DNA of 64,000 bases, taken from assembly GCA_963969345.1 (NCBI GenBank), contig OZ017766.1:9300001-9364000 (forward strand), in the 5' to 3' direction. Numbering within the stretch: position 1 is the stretch's first letter; every line of letters begins with the position of its first letter. The position numbers and the translations under genes were made by a program. Source of the stretch: Turbatrix aceti. Taxonomy: Eukaryota > Nematoda > Chromadorea > Rhabditida > Panagrolaimidae. The notes below the pieces were generated by a model, which saw nothing but the letters and a program-made list of their open reading frames with translations, had not been told where the DNA came from and searched no databases. Below are positions 1 through 10,321 of this stretch, in pieces.

Positions 1-651
1 CACGTTTTGCCAAACATGAGGGATTTTTTGTTTCTTGCGCATGCATCGCGCGCATAATGCCAGAAAAAAACCGAAAACCAATTTACAGATGGTTTTTATC
101 TGTGTTTTGTACCATCCAATGCAGAAAAACACGGGAAACAAGATAGTATATTCTGATTGTCTGACGTCGAAGAAATACACGTATTGATGAAGCGAGTGCG
201 CATTTTTTTCTGAATATCTTTCAGTTTCGCGTTTTTTGAATCTGATATCAAAAAATGTTATATGTATTATATATCGCGGGTTGATTGAAACATGACTTAC
301 TATGTATGTCTATTTATGTATAATATATGTAGATGCCCCTGTCGGTAAATAAATGAAATGAAATATATCGCGGGTATAGACCAATGTTGTTGGGTACTTG
401 GGTACCCTATGTGAGCGTACGTAGGTGTTAGTGGTTAGTTGCAACCTTATTCCTAACTGGCTAGCCGGCTGGCTGCACCAAATTTAAGCCAAGCCTCTGT
501 TGCGCGCGCAACTGCAGCTTTTGTGGGCGTCCTTGTTTTCTATTTTCTGGGTGCGAATGATGCGAGGAAATCACGCCCATCTGACACACCTGATTTTGTA
601 GCTATACTAGCTCGCTTTTCTAGAAGCGCATTCATGTCACAGCAAGACACC
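1..651. other. Intergenic DNA upstream of the first phosphatase-like gene
   Basis: I see no supportable gene here. An open frame continues upstream of 652 but has no ATG before it that the paralogues would support. The phrase ATATATCGCGGGT occurs twice (about 270 and 365), and a short palindrome TTGCGCGCGCAA lies near 500. A promoter is expected just upstream of 652, but no clear TATA box was found. Confidence 0.5.
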
Positions 652-1944
652 ATGAACACTGTAATTTGCAGCCTCGTCTTTGTTATTTCAGCTTTGCTAT
701 TGATCCAGGGCCCATGCGCCGATGAACTGAAAATGGCACATGTTTTTTGGAGTAACGGATTGTCTAGCACAAAACCATTTCCTAGCGACAATGCAAGAAG
801 TTTCAATCAATTTGAAATCGAAAAATTAACAACTATGCGTGTCATAAAATTGGCACAAGCTCTGCGTGAACGATACATCAAAGACCACAAATTACTGCGA
901 GACGACATTATACAACAAAATTTATTTTTTCAATCAAGATCCAATTATCAAGCATTTTCAGAAGCAAAGCTAGTAACAAAACATATGTTTGACACTTCGT
1001 CGTGGTATAAGAATTTTAAATTTCCTTACAACACTCCATTGATGTCTCCGATCTGCTCAAGGTATAAGGGTTCTGAATTGTCCAATTTCGTAGAGAACAA
1101 TGAACGTTGCCCAATGCGAAGTTTCATAGACGCATATATTTTTCATCTCTACAAAGACACTGATGAGTACAGTGACGTTTATCAGAATCTATCGGATCAC
1201 ACGGATAAAAAAATCAATTTATACACTATTGACACAATTGCAGAAAATTTTTACGTATATGTAAGTTTGAATGCACTGATGAACGCATTTTAAATTTAGT
1301 ATTTTTAGGAACTACTCAATCGTACTCTTCCAGATTGGTTGAATACTGTATATCCGCAAACTAACGAAACATACGTAGATATTGTTCGCAAAATTTACAG
1401 AAGAAAAGCACAGATAAGATTCGGTAGAGCTAATTTAAACATTACAATGTTGCCAAACTGGAAAATTTGGTTACCACGACTTCGAGGGGGCTTCATCTTG
1501 AAACAAGTAAGAGCTTATCACACAATGTTGTTAAACTTATACTCTACCAACCAAAGTAAATTTCCTGGTATACAATTCTTTGGATACTCAATGGAACGTA
1601 TGAACATGGGCGCCGTCGCTGTTGCCTTGGGTGCCAAAATTTCGTTTTACACTGACGATTATCCGAAATATTTGTCTGCTATTGCAATTGAATTATGGCA
1701 AGATGATGACTCGGAATTCTACATCAAGGTGCTCTTCAGAAACCAAACATCGATAGGCTTCCAGGAAACCACGCAACTAACGGGATGTGTGCCCAAATGT
1801 ACCTACGAAAAGTTTGGGCATGTAATATCTCCGTATATTTATAAGTCGTTGTGGACGAGTGATGAGTGCGCTCTTAATGTATCTCCTCACCACGACAATG
1901 TATTGACCGTTTTTGTGATGTTCCTTTGTTTAATGTTTAATTGA
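652..1944 (+). CDS. Histidine acid phosphatase-like protein, catalytic residues lost (copy 1)
   Basis: Two exons, 652-1260 and 1309-1944, joined by a 48-bp GTAAGT...TTTTAG intron, give 414 residues, the usual length for this family. The start at 652 is chosen because the signal peptide (MNTVICSLVFVISALLL...) and Met-Asn-Thr start match all four paralogues. Family landmarks: the N-terminal strand AHVFWSNGL where active enzymes have WRHGDR; ALRERYIKD (the LR.RY block); the CPMRSF cysteine; and the C-terminal block FFGYSMERMNMGAVAVALGA, then AIELW and VLFRN, which match YSAHDTT..ALLxALG and its followers. Catalytic His of RHG is Asn, its Arg is Ser, and the HD pair is ME. Several N-glycosylation sequons are present. 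The last ~17 residues are hydrophobic, suggesting a membrane or GPI tail. Fold assignment is from motif alignment by eye; loss of activity is inferred. AATAAA is seen near 2043. Confidence 0.82.
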
Positions 1945-2226
1945 TAATATAACCAAAAAATGTTTTTGTTTTGACCGTAATAACAAATATTTATGTACTA
2001 TTTTTTTTACGTAATGTTGGATATTTATGATGCATATACTTTAATAAATATTTATCTGACTGTTTTTAGCTTATATACGTATCTAACATAAAACGCTCTG
2101 TACGTAATTTCTTCTGCGCCTTTGTTGTTGATTTCCCTTCCGTTTTCTTAAGAACCTAATAGAGTTCCATCAAGTTTACTGTGCACCGCGATCAAGAAAA
2201 ACAACGCACATGACAGGCTTAAACAC

Positions 2227-2439
2227 GTTGTTTTTTTGGAGTCATTTGAAAACAATGCAAAGGTCTAGAAAAAACAGACGATGCAAGATAAACAAGTTAC
2301 ACCTTGTCTATACGGTAATTATGCCACTCCAAAATATGTTGTTTTTTATTGCATCATTTAAAGAGAAAACAAAAGTCTAGAAAGGAGTGGACGATGCGAG
2401 ATTGTAAAACTACACCTTGTGTATACGGTATTTGTACCC
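2227..2439. repeat. Two imperfect direct repeats of about 100-110 bp
   Basis: Units at about 2227-2323 and 2338-2439 share in order GTTGTTTTTT, GTCTAGAAA, GACGATGC, TACACCTTGT and TATACGGTA. They lie between copies 1 and 2 of the phosphatase-like array, about 80 bases before the second start codon. They may be part of the upstream region of copy 2 or a degraded mobile element. Confidence 0.6.
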
Positions 2440-2522
2440 AATGGCACACCTTTCTCCTCCCATTTGTTTTTCTTAGAAGCGTATTTGAATCCACTGTAAA
2501 TACATACTAAATATCAATGTAA

Positions 2523-3831
2523 ATGATGAACACCGTAATTTATTACTTTGTCTGTATTATTTTCACATTAACGTTATTCCACAGAACATGCGCAGATGAA
2601 CTACAAATGGCACATGTTTTGTGGACCAACGGATTGTCCTCAACGTATAAATTACCTAACGACAATCAACAACCATTTAATCAATTTGAAATCCGAAATT
2701 TGACATTATTGCGTGCTATAAAATTGGCAGAAACTTTACGTCAACGATACATCAAAGATCTCAAATTTCTGCAAGATGCCTACAACGACAGTGCAATGGG
2801 CAAACCATATTTTTTATCAACATCCCGTTTGATGGCATTTTCAGAAGCAAAGTTTGTGACAAAAAAAATGTTCAACACATCGTCGTGGTATAAGAATTTT
2901 AAATTTCCCTACAACATTTCGTTAAAGGTTCCGATTGGCAACCCTTACGTTGATTCTGACACGTATGCCATCGTTGAGAAAGTTAAACAATGCCCGATGC
3001 GAAGTTTTATGGAAGCAACAATTTCTCATCTCCATAGAGAAAGTGATGAATACGATGATGCTTATCTCAATCTATCTGATATAATGGACAGTAAAATAGG
3101 TTTAAATACAATGTATCGAATTGCAGAAAATTTGTACGTATATGTAAGTTTGAATGCATTAATGAACGCATAAATATTAAATTGCGAATTTTTAGGAGCT
3201 ACTCAACCGTACTCTTCCAGAGTGGCTAAATACTGTATATCCCAAAACCAACGAAACATACTTGGAAATAGTACGCAAGGTTTACAGAAGAATGGCCCAA
3301 ATACAATTAGGTTTGGTTGATTTTAACATCACTTCGTTACCTCATTGGAAGATTATGTTGCCACGTCTTCGTGGTGGAGAAATCATGAGAACCGTCAAAG
3401 ATCATCACATAAGATTTATCAAATGTCACTCTGTAAACAATACTTGTATCACTGAGTTCAAGTTTTTTGGATACTCAATGGAACGAATTAATATGGCTGC
3501 CGTCGCTGTTGCATTGGGTGCCAAAATTTCGTTTTACACTGACGATTTTCCGGAATATTTGTCTGCTCTTGCAATTGAATTATGGCAAAGTGACGACTCT
3601 GAATTCTACGTCAAAGTGCTCTTCAGAAACCAAACATCGATAAACTTTCGGGAAACCACTCAACTTACGAGATGCATGCCCAAATGTACCTACGAAAAGT
3701 TTGATCGTGTTATAGATCCTTATACACCCAAACGTTCGTGGCGTGAAGAATGCACTCGTAATGATGCATCTACGCACCACAACTTTGTTTTGGTCGTTTT
3801 CGTGATGTTCCTTTGTATATGTCTTAATTGA
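2523..3831 (+). CDS. Histidine acid phosphatase-like protein, catalytic residues lost (copy 2)
   Basis: Two exons, 2523-3143 and 3196-3831, with a 52-bp intron at the same place and phase as in copy 1, give 418 residues. Two consecutive ATGs (2523 and 2526) open the frame; the second matches the paralogues' start. It has a signal peptide, a hydrophobic C-terminus and an RHG-equivalent that reads WTNG (AHVLWTNGL), so the nucleophile His is Asn. The HD-equivalent reads SMERIN. It is closest to copy 1, with which it shares exon sizes and most of the second exon. The stop codon overlaps a poly(A) signal (TGAATAAA at 3829-3836), so the 3' UTR must be very short if that signal is used. As with copy 1, the fold call is firm and the loss of catalysis is an inference from missing residues. 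Confidence 0.82.
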
Positions 3832-3836
3832 ATAAA

Positions 3837-4589
3837 CTGCATATAACACAGTCTCATTACATATTTTGTGTCAAACAAAAATCTTGACAGAATATGGTAT
3901 TGTACTGTTTTTTGTGTTCAATGCAGACAACGTCCTATGTATGTGCGTACGCGGACACGCCGTACAAACAGTTTGTTTTCTTGCGCGCGTAAAAATTCAT
4001 ATTGTGACAACAAATGTTATGAGACGTGTTATATGTATATCACCTGTTAACAATTATTTTGTATAGCTTTATTAGCTTTATACTGCATGTACTTATTTAT
4101 GTACACCAATAAATATCTGCTACTTTTTTCAGAACTCCACGGAGTTTTAACGCCGCTTTCCCATCTAATTGGCATTTACTTCGCTTTGTTTTGATATCAG
4201 CAAAGTTGTTTTGATATTAACTTTGTTTTGATATCAGCCTGATAATTACGATTTTGCCCGTTGATAGTTTAAATTCTTGCCTAACTGATATGACCCTGAT
4301 ATATCAGTATCAGACCCTGATACATGATATCAGATAAACACTATCTTTAAATGAAGAAGCGTGCGCATTATGTAAAGGCAATTTTCGTGTAAAGAGTACT
4401 AAAATGTTTGAAAATTGTTTCAAGGTATGTATAATTTGCATAAAAATCGAACGGCGGGACAACTTGAGGATTTCTTTGGTCAAAGGCAGTCGCACCATTT
4501 TTTTTCATTTTCGCTTTTGACGATTCTGCGGAACTTAGCCTGTATTGCAGAATCTCGTCAAACCCCCATAGGACAAAGCTTTCCTTCCC
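3837..4589. other. Repeat-rich spacer before the thioredoxin-like cluster
   Basis: No gene seen. At about 3928-3990 a GTACGCGGACACGCCGTACAAAC segment recurs near 8890-8950, and the preceding TATAACACAGTCTCATTACA phrase has a relative near 7890, so this is a dispersed repeat. From about 4190 to 4340 the hexamer-based phrase GATATCAG and its relatives recur in both orientations, a compact cluster of small palindromes. Confidence 0.5.
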
Positions 4590-5171
4590 ATGGCCTCTGT
4601 TTTTTCTGGAATCCCTCTCATTCGAAAGGATGGATCACAGGTGAACCCTTCTGACTTGCAGGTTTGTATTACACTTTGTACGCTACATGATCGCTTAATT
4701 TGAGGTTGTGCACTATTTATAGGGTAAGATCGTTGGGATTTACTTCAGCGCCCACTGGTGCCCTCCATGCCGTAACTTTACGCCGGTCCTAAAAGATTTT
4801 TACGATCAAATCGACGACGATTTTGAAGTCGTGTTTGTGTCTTCTGATTACAGTGAGAAGGATTTGAAGAATTACATGGCGGAAGCCCATGGAAACTGGC
4901 TTTACATACCTTTTGGCGACAAAGGCATCTCGTAAGTTTTCTGACAAAAAAACGAAATGCATCGTTATTCGATTGTAGGGCCATGAAAAAAAAGTACGGT
5001 ATCAGAGGCATTCCTACCTTGATCATCCTCAAGCCCGATGGATCGGTTGTCACTGAAAACGGTCGGGAGGACGTTACGTGAGTTTTTGGCTTTGTAAGGT
5101 GATTGATCAAATGTGAACCGCATTGCAGATCACTTTCTCCAAAGAAAGCCATTCAGAAGTGGAAGGGCTGA
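4590..5171 (+). CDS. Nucleoredoxin/tryparedoxin-like thiol-disulfide oxidoreductase (copy A)
   Basis: Four exons (4590-4661, 4723-4931, 4979-5077, 5129-5171) give 140 residues. It carries the thioredoxin-fold active site SAHWCPPCRNF at about residues 34-44, the family's FVSSD segment, and the cis-proline motif GIPTL at about residue 103, followed by ILKPDG. This is the arrangement of single-domain nucleoredoxin-like and tryparedoxin-like proteins, which reduce disulfides using the two cysteines of WCPPC. There is no signal peptide, so a cytosolic place is likely. The intron positions and the first three exon lengths (72, 209, 99) are identical in the three sister copies, apart from small coding indels. 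The start is the only Met that gives the shared opening M-A/D-S-V-F-S-G-I-P-L. Confidence 0.9.
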
Positions 5172-5604
5172 TTATGTATCTGTGTTTATGATTGTCTTCT
5201 TGGTTACTGAAATTTTGAATATTTTGTCGCTTCGGAAAAATTATCTTATAAATAAATATGATCGTTTGTCTGTCCATCGTTGGGGAACAGCTTCAGCGTG
5301 TAATTAATGTCAAAAAATTTTTGATTAAAAATATTGCACACGATTATTTGGGTGGAACTTTATGCCGACGGTTATGAAAAAGGTGCGTACGACCCGTCGT
5401 CTAGTCCACCGCCTCCTCAAAAACGCTGCACAAACGTCTAAATGAGCTTATGCACGTACATACATAGGTTAGGTCACGAATGCTATGAAAAGGATAGTAT
5501 ATAAAAAGGAAAAATGTAAACAGAGCTTGGAATTTTCATACAATTTTTCAATTTTATTCTGACCTCAATTTTTTGAGTTATTTTTGACATTATAAATCGA
5601 ATAA

Positions 5605-6742
5605 AAAAACTCAACTTTGCTCAGCAATTCTATAATAATTGTTTTATTCTTATACTTTCACAACGTTTCACAGAATTATTTATATTTTTATCAGCGAATA
5701 ACAAAATAAAAAACACATTACCACAATTAAAAAAAACAGGTGTAACATCCGGGGAAACATTCTTACTTAGCTTCTCCACTTCTGAATGGTTTTCTTTGGA
5801 GAAGGTGATGATCTGCAATGCGTTTCACATTTGGTAAACTTCCTTACAAAACCAGAAACTCACTCTACATCATCCCGACCGTCTTCAGTGACCACCGATC
5901 CATCTGGCTTGAGAATGATCAAGGTAGGAATGCTGTCAATATCGAACTTATTTTCCAGGGTCCTACAATCGAAAAACGATGCCTTTTGTTTTTTTTGTTA
6001 GAAAACTTACGAGATGCCGTCGTTGCCAAAAGGTATGTAAAGCCAGTTTCCATGGGCTTCAGCCATGTAATTCTTCAAATCCGACTCGCTGCGATCAGAA
6101 GACACAAACACGATTTCGAAATCGTCGCCAATCCGATCGTAAAATCCTTTAAGGAGTGGGGTAAAGTAGCGGCAAGGAGGACACCAATGGGCGCTGAAGT
6201 AAATGCCGATGACTTTGCCCTACAAAAAGTGTCATACATAAAAGCGCTGAAGTGAGCGTCATACAAACCTGCAGGTCGGAAGGGTTCACCGGCGATCCGT
6301 CCTTTCGGATAAGAGGAATTCCCGAAAAAACAGAGTCCATTTTTCTGGTAGTAATATGAAACAAAGTTGGGTACCTGACTGTTCACAACGTTTCAATCAC
6401 TAGGATTGACGTCTGATGGTCGATTTCCGAAGTTTATATAACCACATATTTCGTTTTGGGATCCGCCCATCATCTGAAACTATTTATCATCACGGGAGAG
6501 AATGCGTCGTTATTTCAAAATTTGCTAATGACTTATTCATGATTGCGCAATATCTTGAAATGCAATGAAAAAATGAATCGTCTATTCTTTTTGCTAAACA
6601 AACATTGACGATTTCGTCAGTTATAAAAATTTACGAAATTGTGACGAGGTGAGTATCAAATGTTGTTTATGCCCAGGTATTATTTATTTATTTATGATGT
6701 TTGTTCATTATGTTTATTTTTCACTAATTTTACAAAGTTACA
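5605..6742. repeat. Left arm of a 1.1-kb inverted duplication
   Basis: This segment is the reverse complement, with scattered differences, of 8953-10079. Matching continues through the whole thioredoxin-like gene, its upstream region and its 3' flank, for example ATTATTTATATTTTTATC near 5680 against its complement near 9990, and TTTACGAAATTGTGACGAGG near 6630 against its complement near 9030. The spacer is about 2.2 kb. The boundaries were judged by eye. Confidence 0.85.
5767..6340 (-). CDS. Nucleoredoxin/tryparedoxin-like thiol-disulfide oxidoreductase (copy B)
   Basis: Reading on the minus strand, exons 6269-6340, 6011-6219, 5864-5962 and 5767-5812 give 141 residues. The active site is SAHWCPPCRYF, intact, and the cis-proline block is SIPTL. 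Exon sizes 72, 209 and 99 match copy A exactly; the last exon is one codon longer. It lies in the left arm of the inverted duplication, and its closest relative is the frameshifted copy at 9341-9915 in the right arm. A TTATATAA stretch at 6434-6441, about 95 bases upstream of the start on this strand, is a plausible TATA box. Of the two duplicated copies this is the one that can make a complete enzyme. Confidence 0.88.
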
Positions 6743-6873
6743 CAGCATTTATAAATTTTTATTTGCAACACATTACTATTTACAAATTTAAAAAAAAAAA
6801 CTGAATTGCCACCGTGTAGCATCGTTCCAGTAATTACTATGTATTGAAAACAGAATGCATTTTCAGTACATGT

Positions 6874-7483
6874 TCAGTATCTCCATTTCTGAATGGCTTT
6901 CCGAGGCTGAAGCGATCTGCAACACGTATCATGTTTACTTTTGTTCAATAGTCGTACAATTTTCCAAAAACTCACGTAACATCAGAACAACCGTCTTTGG
7001 TAACCAGGGAGCCATCAGGCTTGAGAATCACCAGAGTTGGGATGCCACTGATACCACACCTGTATTTCAAGGTTCTACAAAATAAATATTTCAAGATATG
7101 TATGATACTTTGTCAATTTTTTGTTTTTTATCAGAAAACGTACGGGATAGCGTTGTGGCCAAAAGGTATGTAGAGCCAGTTCCCGTGAGCCTGGGCCATG
7201 TAATTTAACAGATCAAATTCGCTGTGATCAGAAGACACGAACACAATTTCGAAATCGTAGTCATCAGCGACCTGATCGTAAAAATCTCGAAGGATTGGCG
7301 TAAAGTTACGACAAGGAGGGCACCAGTGTGCGCTGAAGTAAATACCGATGGTCTTGCCCTGCAAAAAGTGCCGAACATTGTTAGAAGGGCTGAAATAAAT
7401 GCCACACAAACCTGCAGGGCTGAAGCGTGAACCCAGGATCCATCCTTGCGAGCGAGAGGGATTCCCGAAAAAAGAGCAGCCAT
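6874..7483 (-). CDS. Nucleoredoxin/tryparedoxin-like thiol-disulfide oxidoreductase (copy D)
   Basis: Exons on the minus strand, 7412-7483, 7144-7358, 6976-7074 and 6874-6916, give 142 residues. The active site SAHWCPPCRNF and the cis-proline block GIPTL are intact. Exon 2 is six bases longer than in the sister genes, adding two residues in an acidic loop after FYDQV. The donor of intron 2 is GTACGT rather than GTAAGT. It is the most diverged of the four and sits alone in the spacer of the inverted duplication. Function as in the sisters: reduction of protein or small-molecule disulfides, substrate unknown. Confidence 0.88.
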
Positions 7484-8016
7484 TTTTCTGATTCTGAAAC
7501 TTCACTCTATCAAAAATCATCAAAAACAAGAGCAAGAAAGGTAAGTACGACCGTTAAAGTACTAGAACCATTGTAAAAAACATCTCCCAAATATCAAATC
7601 GTCTGACTTTTATGCGTCAAAATCGCTTATCAAGCGTCACGAGTTGCCAATACTGCGAACAACCTCATCAACTGTGTAAACAAAAAATTGTCAAAAAATA
7701 CGGAACCAACGATTTTTTGGAAAAAAAAATTTTTCGCAGTTACATGCAAACGTTATCAATACTAAACAGTAACGACGCAATCGACAGACACGGAATGGGT
7801 TTGGCTAATCACACGTAAATTTTTTGTTAGCACTTCTAATTGTATACCTGATTTTTGGTCTTGCTACCAAAAAAACTGGGTGCGGTAGTGTATAACACAC
7901 TCTCATAACAAATTTTGTAAAAATGTTATGTGAGGTGCTGTACAGATTTTTTATGCATTCCATGTTGGCAGCGCACGATGGGAATTTTCGGTGCATTTTT
8001 GCGACCACGCGTGCGT

Positions 8017-8887
8017 ACGCATTTTTTCCCGCCATTTTCTCTAGCCTACTTTTTTGCTCGTTTTTTGCGAAGTGTGTTCTGTTTGCGCAGGAATCTCGAA
8101 GCCAGGAATAGAGATTTTGATTTCGCGTTTCTTTTGCTTTATTGTGCTTGGATGGTAGGCCATTTCTGTCCGCCGTAGGAATTTTTCCGATTTATGCGCG
8201 TTGCGCTAGAGCGCTGCCAAAAAGCGTTAATTATGGACTTTGGCGGATAGCCAATTAGCCAGTTTTCGGTGGATTTGTCTAAAAATTTTTTTGGAGACTA
8301 CCATTAGTGTCCTTAACCTCTGTGCAAAGTCGCTTGCCGATGTCTATGCGCGTTCTTGTGATACCACCATTTATGGTTTGTTGGGCTAAACCGAGGCCAT
8401 TACCTCCCATTTGTGATCCGGCTGTTAAAAAAAATATTCCAAATGCATGTCAGCAATCCTGGAGCCCTAAGGTGACATATAGCTTGCTTAGAACCGATGT
8501 TCTGTCATCTGGGGAGCCGTTGAGCGATCAAAACGTCGCAAATTCGTCTGACGAAAACTCGCATAGAAAGCGGGAAGCGACTTTGCACAGAGGTTAAGGG
8601 GACTAATAGTAATGCCCAAAAAAATTTTTGGACCAATCGATCGAAAACCGGCCGAATGGCGATCCGATAAAGTTCGAAAATAACGCTTTTTGGCAGCGCT
8701 CTAGCGCAACGCGCATAAATCGGAAAAATTCCTACGGCGGACAGAAATGGCCTACCATCCAAGCACAATAAAGCAAAAGAAACGCGAAATCAAAAAATCT
8801 ATTCCTGGCTCCAGGATACCTCGTCGAACACAACACACTTCGCAAAAAACGAGCAAAAAAATAGGCTAGAGAAAATAGCGGGAAAAA
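8017..8887. mobile_element. Foldback-type element, arms about 350 bp
   Basis: Bases 8017-8365 and 8540-8887 are imperfect inverted repeats, for example TTAACCTCTGTGCAAAGTCG near 8317 against its complement near 8580, and GGCCATTTCTGTCCGCCG near 8160 against its complement near 8735. The loop is about 170 bases. No transposase frame was found, so it would be non-autonomous. It lies in the spacer of the larger inverted duplication, so the two structures are nested. Ends are uncertain because no clear target duplication was found. Confidence 0.75.
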
Positions 8888-8952
8888 GGCAGCGTCCTAT
8901 GTGCGTACGCGGACAAACCGTACAAACCGTTCGTTTTATTGCGTGTAAACGT

Positions 8953-10079
8953 GTAACTTTGTAAAAATTACGGAAAATAAACATAATAAATAAATAAATA
9001 ATACATGAACATAAACAGCATTTGACACTCACCTTGTTACAATTTCGTAAATTTTTATAACTGACGAAATCGTCAATGTTTTTTTTTAGCAAAAATCGTC
9101 AGACTGACGATTAATTTTTTCAGTGCATTTCGATATCCTGCGCAATCATTAATGAGTCATTAGTGAATTTTTGAAATATCGCATGCATTCTCTTCCGTAA
9201 TGATAGTTTCAGATGCGGGGGCGGATCCCAAAACGAAACATTTATAAACCTCAGAAATCTACAGTCAGAAGTCAATCCTAGTGATTGAAACGTTGTGAAC
9301 AGTCAGGTACCCAACTTTGTTTCCTATTACTACCAGAAAAATGGACTCTGTTTTTTCGGGAATCCCTCTTGTCCGAAAGGACGGATCGCCGGTGAACCCT
9401 TCCGACCTGCAGGTTTGTATGACGCTTACTTCAGCGCTTTTATGTATGGCACTTTTTGTAGGGCAAAGTCATCGGCATTTACTTCAGCGCCCATTGGTGT
9501 CCCTCCTTGCCGTAACTTTACGCCGGTCCTAAAAGATTTTTACGATCAAATCGACGACGATTTTGAAGTCGTGTTTGTGTCTTCTGATTATAGCGAGTCG
9601 GATTTGAAGAATTACATGACGGAAGCCCATGGAAACTGGCTTTACATACCTTTTGGCGACGACGGCATCTCGTAAGTTTACTACTGACAATAAAAACGAA
9701 AGACATCGTTTTTCGATTGTAGGACTATGAAGAATAAGTACGGCACCAACAGCATTCCTACCTTGATCATCCTCAAGCCTGATGGATCGGTTGTCACTGA
9801 AAACGGTCGGGAGGACGTTACGTGAGTTTTTGGTTTTGTAAGGTGATTGATCAAATGTGAACCGCATTGCAGATCACTTTCTCCAAAGAAAGCCATTCAG
9901 AAGTGGAGCAGCTAAGCTAAGTAAGAATGTTTCCCCGGATGTTACACCTGTTTTTTTTTAATTGTGGTAATGTGTTTGTTATTCGCTGATAAAAATATAA
10001 ATAATTCTGTGTAACGTTGTGAAAGTATAAGAATAAAACAATTATTATAAAATTGTTGAGCAAAGTTGAGTTTTTTACT
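8953..10079. repeat. Right arm of the 1.1-kb inverted duplication
   Basis: This is the reverse-complement partner of 5605-6742, carrying the frameshifted thioredoxin-like copy. The upstream region, with TATAAA at 9243-9248 about 95 bases before the start codon, and the 3' flank are included in the repeat. Confidence 0.85.
9341..9915 (+). pseudogene. Nucleoredoxin-like copy C, frameshifted in the active site
   Basis: The four exons of the family are all recognisable (9341-9412, 9462-9671, 9723-9821, 9873-9915), with normal splice sites. Exon 2 is 210 bases instead of 209: one extra C lies in the run at about 9501-9503, exactly inside the codons for WCPPC. After Trp-Cys the frame shifts and soon meets a stop. 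Everything downstream stays open in the original frame and reads RNFTPVLKDFYDQ as in copy A. The lesion is therefore recent or a sequencing error in a C-rich run. Apart from this one base the copy would encode a normal 140-residue protein. Confidence 0.8.
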
Positions 10080-10321
10080 AGATTTATAAAACAGAAATTA
10101 TTGCTCTAATTACTTTTCTTTACCGACCACTTTTTTGAATGCTCTACTTTGCGACAAATCCTTGGCGTTGTGTGTCTACGCGCATAGCGCGCAAATTTTC
10201 TTTGAATTCCTTCGCTTTCCACTTGAACACTTTTTTTGTTGTTCAAAGTTGTTTTGTCCTTGAACGTTGATTTGCGGCTCTTTTTACGTTTTTTCTTGCC
10301 TCTTTGGCATCAGACAGCATC

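Noticed and set aside
523..651. Upstream extension of the first phosphatase-like gene
   Set aside because: The open frame begins with GTG and has no counterpart in the paralogues, whose signal peptide starts at the Met-Asn-Thr equivalent of 652.
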